A DNA stretch of 64,000 bases, from the NCBI RefSeq assembly GCF_014647215.1, contig NZ_BMOT01000007.1, positions 124,001-188,000 of the forward strand. The letters run 5' to 3'. Source of the stretch: Shewanella aestuarii. Its GTDB lineage: Bacteria > Pseudomonadota > Gammaproteobacteria > Enterobacterales > Shewanellaceae. Within the stretch, counting starts at the first letter, position 1. Each line of letters begins with the position of its first letter. The position numbers and the translations under genes are program-made. Shown here one piece after another: positions 8,900 through 17,142 of this stretch. The notes under the pieces were generated by a model. It was given only the letters and a program-made list of their open reading frames with translations, ran no database searches and had not been told where the DNA came from.

Positions 8900-11800
8900 A
8901 TGTTAGAAAGAATAATTAGTGCGTCGATTAAGCAGCGAGCCATGGTGTTGTTAATGACCGTGGTGATTGCGTTAATTGGCTATCAAGCCATGCGAATGAC
9001 GCCGTTAGATGCCCTACCCGATTTATCGGATGTGCAGGTGATTGTTAAAACCTCTTACCCAGGGCAAACACCACAATTAGTTGAAGACCAAATCACCTAC
9101 CCATTGTCGACGGCAATGCTAGCCGTACCAGGTGCGAAAACCGTGCGTGGTTTTTCGATGTTTGGCGATTCCTATGTGTATATCATTTTTGAAGATGGCA
9201 CAGATATCTATTGGGCTAGATCACGAGTTTTAGAGTATTTATCGCAAACTCAGGGACAATTACCACCCAATGTTACACCTTCATTAGGGCCTGATGCCTC
9301 AGGTGTGGGTTGGGTATTTCAATACGCCCTTGTTGACCGTAAAGGTAAGCATGATTTGGCTCAGTTACGCTCGCTGCAGGACTGGTTTTTAAAATTAGAA
9401 TTGCAAAGTGTTGAAGGTGTATCAGAAATAGCCACTATTGGCGGCATGGAGCAGTCGTACCAAATTATTGTCGACCCACACAAGTTGGCGCTGTATCAAA
9501 TTGATTTGATGACGGTGAGGAGTGCACTAGATAACTCTAATAATTCTACCGGCGGCTCGGTAATTGAAATGGCCGAAGCTGAATACATGATCAGCTCGTC
9601 CGGTTATCGTCAAACCTTAGAAGACTTTGCCGAAATTCCCTTAGGCATAGTGGCGGAGTCAGGTACGCCAGTATTGATGAAAGATGTGGCGCAGCTACGC
9701 ACAGGCCCAGCGGCTCGAAGAGGTATTGCCGAGCTTGATGGTCAAGGTGAAGTGGTTGGCGGTATAGTGGTAATGCGTTATGGTGAAAACGCCCTCGCCA
9801 CCATCAATAACGTCAAAGCCAAACTGGCCGAAATTGAAAATGGCTTACCCGAGGGTGTGGAATTAGTTATTACCTATGATCGCTCGGAACTCATTTTAAA
9901 CTCGGTGGATAACCTCAAGCATAAAGTGCTAGAAGAAATGCTGGTGGTTGGTTTTATCTGCCTGATTTTCTTACTGCATGCTCGCTCAACCTTGGTGGCG
10001 ATCATTTCATTACCGATTTCAATTTTAGTCAGTTTTATTGTGATGAATATGATTGGCGTCAATGCCAATATTATGAGCCTAGGCGGTATTGCGATTGCGA
10101 TTGGGGCTGTAGTAGATGCCGCCATCGTGATGGTGGAAAACGTCCATAAACATCTTGAGCATTACCGAGAGCAACATGATGGCGAAACGCCAACGGGTGA
10201 AGCCCATTGGGAACTAGTACGTCAAGCATCAGTTGAAGTCGGGCCAGCACTGTTTTTTAGTTTGTTGATTATTACCTTAAGTTTTGTGCCTGTGTTCGCA
10301 CTTGAAGCGCAGGAAGGGCGGTTATTCCATCCGTTGGCCTTTACTAAAACCTTTGCTATGGCCGCATCGGCAATACTGGCTATCACCCTAATTCCAGTGT
10401 TAATGGGTTACCTTGTGCGCGGTAAAATTCCAGCGGAAAAGACAAACCCGCTAAGTCGCCTGCTCATTGCCATGTATGAACCCTTGTTACGCGTGGTTCT
10501 GCGCTTTCCCAAAATCACCATATTTGTGGCCATTATGGCGCTTGGTAGTGCGGTATACCCGATGACGAAAATGGGCAGTGAGTTTATGCCGTCACTCGAA
10601 GAGGGTGATTTACTCTACATGCCAACCACTTTGCCTGGCGTTAGTTCAGGTAAGGCGGCGGAAATATTACAGCAAACTGACAGACTGATTAAAACCGTCC
10701 CTGAAGTAAAACGGGTTTTTGGTAAGGTTGGCCGTGCTATTACCGCGACCGACCCCGCGCCATTAACTATGCTTGAAACCACCATCATGCTAAATCCACG
10801 AGATACCTGGCGTGAGGGCATGACACTGGAGGGAATTATCAGTGAGCTGCAAAAAACCGTAAAAGTGCCCGGTATCACTAATGCGTGGGTGCAACCAATT
10901 AAAACCCGTATTGATATGTTATCGACAGGGGTAAGAACCCCCGTCGGCATAAAAATATCAGGGGCAGATATTAATGAGCTTCAGCGTATCGGCACTGAAA
11001 TTGAAGCGGTAGTCAGTAAATTACCAGGCACCTCGTCGGCCTTTGCTCAGCGCACCAGTGGTGGCCGTTACATTGATATTGAACCCGATCTTAAAAATGC
11101 GGCTCGTTATGGCATGACCTTAAAAGACATACAGGATGTGGTGCAAATGGCCATTGGCGGTATGCAAGTGGGTCAATCAATTCAAGGGCAAGAGCGCTAT
11201 CCGATTAATATTCGTTATCCGCGCGAGCTGCGTGACAATATTGAAAAGCTAAAAGATTTACCTGTGTTAACTAAGACAGGTAAGTATTTGCCTTTGGGTA
11301 ATTTAGCCAGTATTACCATCAGTGATGGCGCACCTATGTTGGCCAGTGAAAATGGTCGTTTAATCAGTTGGGTATTTATTGATTTACAGGACATTTCAAT
11401 TGGTGAATACATCAAAATGGCGCGCACTGCATTAGATGAGCAAATTAACTTACCACCCCGTTACAGCTACACCTTTGCGGGGCAATATGAGTATATGCAG
11501 CGCGTTGAAGCGAAAATGAAGCTGGTGGTGCCATTGATGCTAATGGTGATCTTCATGTTGTTGATGATGACATTTAGTTCATTCATTCAGGCCTCGGTTA
11601 TCATGCTCAGTTTGCCATTTTCATTAGTGGGCAGCGCATGGTTGTTGTACTTGCTCGACTTTAACTTCTCGGTTGCTGTGTCGGTGGGGATGATCGCCCT
11701 AGCTGGTGTTGCGGCAGAATTTGGCGTAGTGATGCAAGTTTACCTTAACAACAGTATCAAAGAACGCCAGACGGCAGGACAATACAATCATCGCTCAGAT

Positions 11801-12034
11801 TTAACCGAAGCGTTAATTCATGGGGCGGTAATGCGTATACGTCCAAAAGCCATGACAGTAGCAACGATTTTCTTTGGATTATTGCCCATTATGTGGGGTA
11901 GCGGCACCGGCAATGAAGTGATGCAAAAAATCGCTGCCCCTATGGTTGGCGGTATGGTAACTGCGCCGTTGTTATCTTTGTTTGTGATCCCAGCTATTTA
12001 CTTGTTGGTGTACGGCAGAAGAATGGCTAAGTAA
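8900..12034 (+). CDS. cusA: Copper/silver RND efflux inner-membrane pump CusA
   Basis: A proton-driven heavy-metal efflux pump of the HME-RND family, 1044 residues, with 12 expected membrane helices and two large periplasmic loops. The family signatures AIGAVVDAAIVMVENVHKHLE (helix 4, first 20 residues) and AGVAAEFGVVMQVYL (helix 10) are present. All three methionines of the E. coli Cu(I)/Ag(I) site (M573, M623, M672) appear conserved by context: LLYMPTTLPG, DPAPLTMLETT and RIDMLSTGV. This makes monovalent copper/silver the likely substrate rather than zinc or cobalt. The gene follows cusB in an operon and ends at a strong terminator. A TolC-like outer-membrane partner must be encoded elsewhere. 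Confidence 0.95.
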   Translation: MLERIISASIKQRAMVLLMTVVIALIGYQAMRMTPLDALPDLSDVQVIVKTSYPGQTPQLVEDQITYPLSTAMLAVPGAKTVRGFSMFGDSYVYIIFEDGTDIYWARSRVLEYLSQTQGQLPPNVTPSLGPDASGVGWVFQYALVDRKGKHDLAQLRSLQDWFLKLELQSVEGVSEIATIGGMEQSYQIIVDPHKLALYQIDLMTVRSALDNSNNSTGGSVIEMAEAEYMISSSGYRQTLEDFAEIPLGIVAESGTPVLMKDVAQLRTGPAARRGIAELDGQGEVVGGIVVMRYGENALATINNVKAKLAEIENGLPEGVELVITYDRSELILNSVDNLKHKVLEEMLVVGFICLIFLLHARSTLVAIISLPISILVSFIVMNMIGVNANIMSLGGIAIAIGAVVDAAIVMVENVHKHLEHYREQHDGETPTGEAHWELVRQASVEVGPALFFSLLIITLSFVPVFALEAQEGRLFHPLAFTKTFAMAASAILAITLIPVLMGYLVRGKIPAEKTNPLSRLLIAMYEPLLRVVLRFPKITIFVAIMALGSAVYPMTKMGSEFMPSLEEGDLLYMPTTLPGVSSGKAAEILQQTDRLIKTVPEVKRVFGKVGRAITATDPAPLTMLETTIMLNPRDTWREGMTLEGIISELQKTVKVPGITNAWVQPIKTRIDMLSTGVRTPVGIKISGADINELQRIGTEIEAVVSKLPGTSSAFAQRTSGGRYIDIEPDLKNAARYGMTLKDIQDVVQMAIGGMQVGQSIQGQERYPINIRYPRELRDNIEKLKDLPVLTKTGKYLPLGNLASITISDGAPMLASENGRLISWVFIDLQDISIGEYIKMARTALDEQINLPPRYSYTFAGQYEYMQRVEAKMKLVVPLMLMVIFMLLMMTFSSFIQASVIMLSLPFSLVGSAWLLYLLDFNFSVAVSVGMIALAGVAAEFGVVMQVYLNNSIKERQTAGQYNHRSDLTEALIHGAVMRIRPKAMTVATIFFGLLPIMWGSGTGNEVMQKIAAPMVGGMVTAPLLSLFVIPAIYLLVYGRRMAK

Positions 12035-12056
12035 CCTCGTCTCGGACAAAGTGAAT

Positions 12057-12088
12057 AAAAAAGCCCTCAATATGATAGAGGGCTTTTT
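12057..12088. terminator. Bidirectional intrinsic terminator
   Basis: GCCCTC (12063-12068) pairs with GAGGGC (12078-12083), flanked by A6 on the left and T5 on the right. It sits between convergent cusA and the TerC gene and can stop both. Confidence 0.9.
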
Positions 12089-12109
12089 ACTTTTACAGTA
12101 GCAAGCGGC

Positions 12110-13093
12110 CTAGGTTGATGATTGATCTCGGGTTTTCCACAATGAGAACAACACCCCAGCCAGCAGTAAACCAAAAGTCACACCTAAAGAGAGCGCGGTG
12201 GGAATTTTAAAATCGATTAAGCCTGTTTGATTAAAATATACCAGCCCGACTTTGACACCAATAAATACCAATACCACAGATAAAGCGTATTTTAGGTAAT
12301 AGAATCGATGCACCATTGCCGCTAAGGCAAAATACAAAGCACGTAAACCTAAAATGGCGAAAATATTTGAGGTATAAACAATAAAGGGATCTTGGGTTAT
12401 CGCAAAAATTGCTGGAATACTGTCAACCGCAAAAACTAAATCTGCCGTCTCAACTAAAATCAGCGCTAAAAATAATGGCGTAGCCCACCACCCTTTTTTA
12501 AGTTGATGGTCTTCACCGCGTACCCAGAATTTTTGCTGATGTAACCCAGGAGTAAAGCGCATCTTACTTCTGAGCCACTTGTAAAACTTATTGTCCTCAA
12601 TGCTGCCATGTTCATCATCAGAGAACAGCATTTTGATACCAGTGAAGATAAGGAATAAGCCAAACAATACCAATATGCCCTGGTATTGAGCCACTAACAC
12701 TGCCCCCAGACCAATCATGATAGCGCGCAGTACAATTACGCCTAAAATGCCCCAGAATAACACCCTATGTTGATATATTCGTGGAATGCCTAAACTGCTA
12801 AATATCAGAGCAATAACAAAAACGTTGTCCATTGACAGCGACTTTTCAATTAAGTAACCCGTCAGGTATTCCATACCTGCGGTAGACCCTTTGTACCACC
12901 ATAACCAGGCACCAAACAGCAAGCCCATCGTGATATAGAATGCTGACAGTTTTAGGCTTTCTGCGACTGAGATTTCATGCTGTTCTTTATGCAATACCCC
13001 AAGATCAAAGGCTAATAAACCAATGACAAAAGTAAAAAACATGACCCAGACCCAAATGGGATACCCAATAAACAGTGTTGCAAGCAATTCCAT
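12110..13093 (-). CDS. TerC/Alx-family membrane protein
   Basis: A membrane protein of 327 residues with about nine helices. It carries the acidic membrane motifs typical of TerC/Alx: GLLAFDLGVLH, EKSLSMDNVFV and VETADLVFAVDSIPA. E. coli Alx and related TerC proteins export manganese or help metallate secreted proteins; the family is also tied to tellurite resistance. It is monocistronic, convergent with cusA. E. coli alx is controlled by a yybP-ykoY manganese riboswitch; the leader here (13094-13200 on the minus strand) shows no recognisable riboswitch core. The substrate is inferred from the family only. Confidence 0.88.
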   Translation of the reverse strand: MELLATLFIGYPIWVWVMFFTFVIGLLAFDLGVLHKEQHEISVAESLKLSAFYITMGLLFGAWLWWYKGSTAGMEYLTGYLIEKSLSMDNVFVIALIFSSLGIPRIYQHRVLFWGILGVIVLRAIMIGLGAVLVAQYQGILVLFGLFLIFTGIKMLFSDDEHGSIEDNKFYKWLRSKMRFTPGLHQQKFWVRGEDHQLKKGWWATPLFLALILVETADLVFAVDSIPAIFAITQDPFIVYTSNIFAILGLRALYFALAAMVHRFYYLKYALSVVLVFIGVKVGLVYFNQTGLIDFKIPTALSLGVTFGLLLAGVLFSLWKTRDQSST

Positions 13094-13468
13094 AAATTTC
13101 CTTAGTTATCGATAATCAAGGCCCTAATAAAAGGTCAATATAACCATTCCATTATTGCGCTATACGCCAGCAAGTTATACTGGCACGTTAGTTTAAATTA
13201 TTGGTTTTAAATTTGGCTTAAGCTGAGGAGTGTATAAAATGGTTTTTGTTTCTTTAACAGTATTTTATGCTAGCCGATGCAATGTCAGTCTTTAAATGAT
13301 GAATGCATTGGGAATATTTACATTGCCTTGCCAGTCAATGTTTAGCTTTAGTCCGAAAACAGATGCATTTTTAAGCCGTCTTTGTCAAAATGTCACAATT
13401 ACATGACTGACTACACCTTATTTTTTCAACATATTAGTTCATAAAAATAACCTAAAAAAGGACTTTCT
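13094..13468. other. Divergent promoter gap between the TerC and S9 peptidase genes
   Basis: The 375-base gap separates divergent genes and presumably holds both promoters. AAAAGGAC just before 13469 includes a ribosome binding site for the peptidase. No repeat, small gene or riboswitch was recognised. Confidence 0.4.
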
Positions 13469-15937
13469 ATGAAAGCTTTTACACTGGTTTTAACCAGTTT
13501 AGCCTTAGCCGTTGCGGGCATGGCGCATGGCGCCGAAATCGATCTTAACCATGTACAGCGATTAGGCCCGGTTACCCAAAAAAGCGCGGCACCGTTATCG
13601 AAAAGTGCTCATGCAGATGCGCTTCGTGCCAATCTTGTTGCCAAACTGACCCAAACCGATACTACCCAGCCTGTTATGGTTTTTAATCAGCCATTAACCT
13701 GGCAATCTGCGCTAGAAAAGGCTGAAGGTGAGGGCTGGTTAGCGTACCAGCTTCCGCTATCAACCCAGCGATTTACCCAGGGGACACTCAAAATAAAAGG
13801 GCTTGAAAACCCACAAGTGTATTTAAATGGTCAGTTAGTCAAATCAGCCGATGAAGTGCCGTTAGCGTTAGCCAATGGCGATTACCAATTGATTGTTTTG
13901 GCTGATAGCCAGCAAGCCGATGTGCCTTTCAGTTTAGATTGGCAGGGTAATAGTGAGGTTGATGTACTCAGTTTTGTCAAACAAGACACCCAGCGCGTGT
14001 CTGCCCAGCAGCTATTTGATGCCAAAACGATTAGCGGTATGCAGCTATCGCCAAATGGTAAATATTTACTGCAATCGACAGTTGAATATTCCCCTAATGC
14101 GGGCGATAAGGCTATTTCGGTTATCGAATTACGTGATGTTGCAGACAACGATGTTCTTTATCGTTGGCAAGATGGTTTACCTCAAAGCAGCGCATTTTCA
14201 TCAGATAGCAAACAGTTAGCGTATGTGACAGGGCAGCAAATTATGCTGTTAAATATCGCAGATTTATCATTGAAGGTGGTCGCTGATAAAGTTGAAAATG
14301 TCTCTGGTTTACAGTGGTATGGCGATACCTTGTTATTTAGCTGGCAAAAAACCTTTAAAGCCGACGAAAAAGCCACCTCAAAGCGTTATCAAGCACTGGA
14401 AGATCGCTGGAGTTATTGGCGTAATAATAGCCAGATTTACCAGTTAGATGTGGCATCTGGCGCAATAAGACAGCTTACAGACGCTAAGCAAAGTAGCGAT
14501 TTGTTAGACAGTGATATTGGCTTAGGTAAGCTGTTATTGACCCGTTCAGTGGTCGACTATGCTCAACCTGCCCATGGTTTGTCGCAATTAGTTGAGTTAG
14601 ATATTGCCACTTTAACTGAAATCTTAATAGGCGAATACCGCACCTTTGGCAGTGCCTTGTATGGCGAAAATGGCATGTTTATTTTGGCGGGTCCTAACTT
14701 TATGGATGGTCTAGGTAAGCAAGACCCTGCTATGGAAGTCAATGACTATGATGGTCAATTATATTGGCGTGAAACGAAGAACCAGCAAGTAACAGCCTTA
14801 AGTAAAGAGTTTGACCCTGCAATTACCAGCATGACAGCGATTGCGGGCCGAGACTTGATTTTATCTGTGATCGAGGGTGATTTTGCCCCATTGTATTTCT
14901 TTGATAAAAGTCAAAATAAGTTCAATAAAATCGACACGGGTGTCGAAATGGTCAACAGCTTTGGTATTGCTACCGATCAAGCTTTGCCTACCATAGTTTA
15001 TGCCGGAACATCAGCAACTGTGCCGCAACAAGCATACGTGATGAATATCAAATCAAACCGTAAACTGATGCTTTTTGATAGTAAAGTCGCCAGTTATGCC
15101 ACCACACGTTTTGGTCAAATTGAAGATTTTGACTTTACCAATAAACAAGGTCAATTGATTGATGGTCGAGTGTATTTACCTGTGGATTATGACGCCACTA
15201 AAAAGTACCCCGCGTTAGTTTATTACTACGGTGGTACTTCACCTGTTGGGCGTCACTTTAGTGGACGCTGGCCATTTAATTTATGGGCGGCACAAGGCTA
15301 TGTGGTGTATGTGCTTCAGCCAAACGGCACCACAGGTTATGGACAAGCGTTTAGTGGTCGTCACGTTAATGCCTGGGGTAAACACAGCGCGGATGACATT
15401 ATTGAGGGAACTCAAGCGTTCTTGCAGGCTTATACCGCAGTTGATCCGAAAAAAGTGGGTAATATGGGAGCGTCTTATGGCGGCTTTATGACCATGTATT
15501 TAGCCACCCAAACGGATATTTTTGCCGCGTCTATGTCTCATGCCGGTATCAGTAACTTGTCTTCATATTGGGGACATGGCTGGTGGGGTTATGGTTACTC
15601 AGGTGTCGCAAGTCGAGGCAGTTTCCCATGGAATAACCGTGAGTTATATGTAGATCAAAGCCCGCTATACAACGCTGACAAGATTACTACGCCGCTATTA
15701 CTGATCCACGGTGATGCCGATACCAACGTGCCTGTTGGCGAAAGTCATTACATGTATACCGCGCTAAAATTATTAAACAAAGACGTAGAATTAGTCGAGT
15801 TTGCCGGCCAAGATCACCATATTAACGCGCGCAACATACGTTTTGATTGGTGGGATACCACTATGGCATGGTTTGATTTACAGCTAAAAGGTGAACCAGA
15901 GTGGTGGAATACCCTTTATCCTGAAACCAAAAAATAA
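13469..15937 (+). CDS. Secreted S9-family prolyl-oligopeptidase-like serine peptidase
   Basis: An 822-residue exported peptidase. Residues 1-21 form a Sec signal peptide (MKAFTLVLTSLALAVAGMAH). The middle of the protein (about 150-560) is the beta-propeller region, and the C-terminal third is the alpha/beta-hydrolase domain. The catalytic triad is visible as Ser669 in MGASYGG, Asp751 in HGDADTNVP and a His at 783-784 in GQDHHINAR. The family removes dipeptides or cuts short proline-containing peptides. Here it probably feeds peptide use in the periplasm or outside the cell. It is monocistronic and followed by a strong terminator. The exact specificity (DPP-IV-like or acylaminoacyl-like) cannot be told. 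Confidence 0.9.
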   Translation: MKAFTLVLTSLALAVAGMAHGAEIDLNHVQRLGPVTQKSAAPLSKSAHADALRANLVAKLTQTDTTQPVMVFNQPLTWQSALEKAEGEGWLAYQLPLSTQRFTQGTLKIKGLENPQVYLNGQLVKSADEVPLALANGDYQLIVLADSQQADVPFSLDWQGNSEVDVLSFVKQDTQRVSAQQLFDAKTISGMQLSPNGKYLLQSTVEYSPNAGDKAISVIELRDVADNDVLYRWQDGLPQSSAFSSDSKQLAYVTGQQIMLLNIADLSLKVVADKVENVSGLQWYGDTLLFSWQKTFKADEKATSKRYQALEDRWSYWRNNSQIYQLDVASGAIRQLTDAKQSSDLLDSDIGLGKLLLTRSVVDYAQPAHGLSQLVELDIATLTEILIGEYRTFGSALYGENGMFILAGPNFMDGLGKQDPAMEVNDYDGQLYWRETKNQQVTALSKEFDPAITSMTAIAGRDLILSVIEGDFAPLYFFDKSQNKFNKIDTGVEMVNSFGIATDQALPTIVYAGTSATVPQQAYVMNIKSNRKLMLFDSKVASYATTRFGQIEDFDFTNKQGQLIDGRVYLPVDYDATKKYPALVYYYGGTSPVGRHFSGRWPFNLWAAQGYVVYVLQPNGTTGYGQAFSGRHVNAWGKHSADDIIEGTQAFLQAYTAVDPKKVGNMGASYGGFMTMYLATQTDIFAASMSHAGISNLSSYWGHGWWGYGYSGVASRGSFPWNNRELYVDQSPLYNADKITTPLLLIHGDADTNVPVGESHYMYTALKLLNKDVELVEFAGQDHHINARNIRFDWWDTTMAWFDLQLKGEPEWWNTLYPETKK

Positions 15938-15961
15938 GTCAGGTGTTGCAGTAAGATAATT

Positions 15962-15987
15962 AAAGCCTCGCACAGCGAGGCTTTTTT
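15962..15987 (+). terminator. Intrinsic terminator after the S9 peptidase
   Basis: GCCTCGC (15965-15971) and GCGAGGC (15975-15981) form a stem with loop ACA, followed by T6. An A-run to the left lets it also serve the convergent LysR gene. Confidence 0.88.
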
Positions 15988-16057
15988 GTTGGTGTTATAA
16001 ACTGAGTTGAGTGGTTAAATAACTATTTCATCAATGGTGTGGCTTAACATTATCAAA

Positions 16058-16972
16058 TCAATTTAAACGGATATGATGCTGATAAATTTCAACTATGGTG
16101 TCCCGCAGCCATTTGTGCGCAGGATTGTTGCGCTGCCGTCTATGCCAAATTAGTGATAATTGTACCGGTTTAATATTAACTGGCATGTCGATAATTTGGA
16201 TATTAAAAGCCTGCTGGTATTTATGCGCAAATGATTTGCTGCAAGCCCCAATACAATCACTTTGAGCGACCAAAGAAATTAATGATAGTAATGAGTTGCA
16301 CTCAGCCACGACTTTTCGGGTAGACAGATTATTCTCGGCATAGAAATCAACAATCGAGGTGTTTGCGCGGGTGAGATTGAGCTTAATGTGCTGCTCTGAA
16401 AAAAATTGTTCGGCACTTACATTGCCGTTAATGCGCGGATGATGATGACGGCAAACCAATACAATTTCATCAGTAGCTAAGGGTTGGTAAATTAAGGTGT
16501 TATCGCGGCTATCGGTAATATCAATGGCGAGATCGGCTTGTTGGGAAAATAGCGCCTCGTTGATTTGGGTCTCATTGGTGTTTTGATCTTTAAAGGTGAT
16601 TAACGGATTGCCCAGCTTTTGCAAATGCAGAGTATGGGGCAGTAACTGATCTGTGATGGATTCAAAGGCCAGAACCGTGAATTGCTGATGAGAGTTCTTA
16701 CTGTCAAATACCTTAGTGTCTTCGACTAGCCCTTCTAATACTTCAAGTGATGGCTGCAGTTGCTCCATCAGTTGATGGGCATATTGGGTTGCGATGATGC
16801 CGCGGCCATTACGAATAAACAGGTCTTGGCCGCATAATAGGGATAAGCGCTTAATCGAGCCACTCACCGCAGCTTGAGTCACTCTAAGTTGTTCTGCCGC
16901 TAAGGTTATCGACTGTCTATGGTATACCTGTGAAAACACTCTATAGAGATTTAAATCAATCTTTTCTGGCAT
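16058..16972 (-). CDS. LysR-family transcriptional regulator, divergent from the alkylsulfatase
   Basis: A 304-residue regulator. Its N-terminal helix-turn-helix (about 6-65) has the LysR pattern: AAEQLRVTQAAVSGSIKRL followed by LCGQDLFIRNGRGI. The remaining part is the two-lobed effector-binding domain. Its start lies 170 bases from the divergently transcribed alkylsulfatase gene, the usual arrangement for a LysR activator and its target. Control of the sulfatase is therefore a reasonable inference. The inducer is unknown. Confidence 0.85.
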   Translation of the reverse strand: MPEKIDLNLYRVFSQVYHRQSITLAAEQLRVTQAAVSGSIKRLSLLCGQDLFIRNGRGIIATQYAHQLMEQLQPSLEVLEGLVEDTKVFDSKNSHQQFTVLAFESITDQLLPHTLHLQKLGNPLITFKDQNTNETQINEALFSQQADLAIDITDSRDNTLIYQPLATDEIVLVCRHHHPRINGNVSAEQFFSEQHIKLNLTRANTSIVDFYAENNLSTRKVVAECNSLLSLISLVAQSDCIGACSKSFAHKYQQAFNIQIIDMPVNIKPVQLSLIWHRRQRNNPAHKWLRDTIVEIYQHHIRLN

Positions 16973-17142
16973 AAGTTCTCATCATTTCGGTAGGTTTAAT
17001 TCATAAGTATAACTTAATAATAAACCATAGTTACCTTTGTTTATCTAAATTGTTAACAGTTTATGATGAAGGTAATTCAGTCAGCGAGTGGTTTGATTAT
17101 TCGCTAGGCATCAAGTAGCAAACTCAATATGGGTGATTATTT

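Noticed and set aside
13094..13200. Possible yybP-ykoY manganese riboswitch before the TerC gene
   Set aside because: The leader lacks recognisable conserved riboswitch segments, so family precedent alone was not enough.
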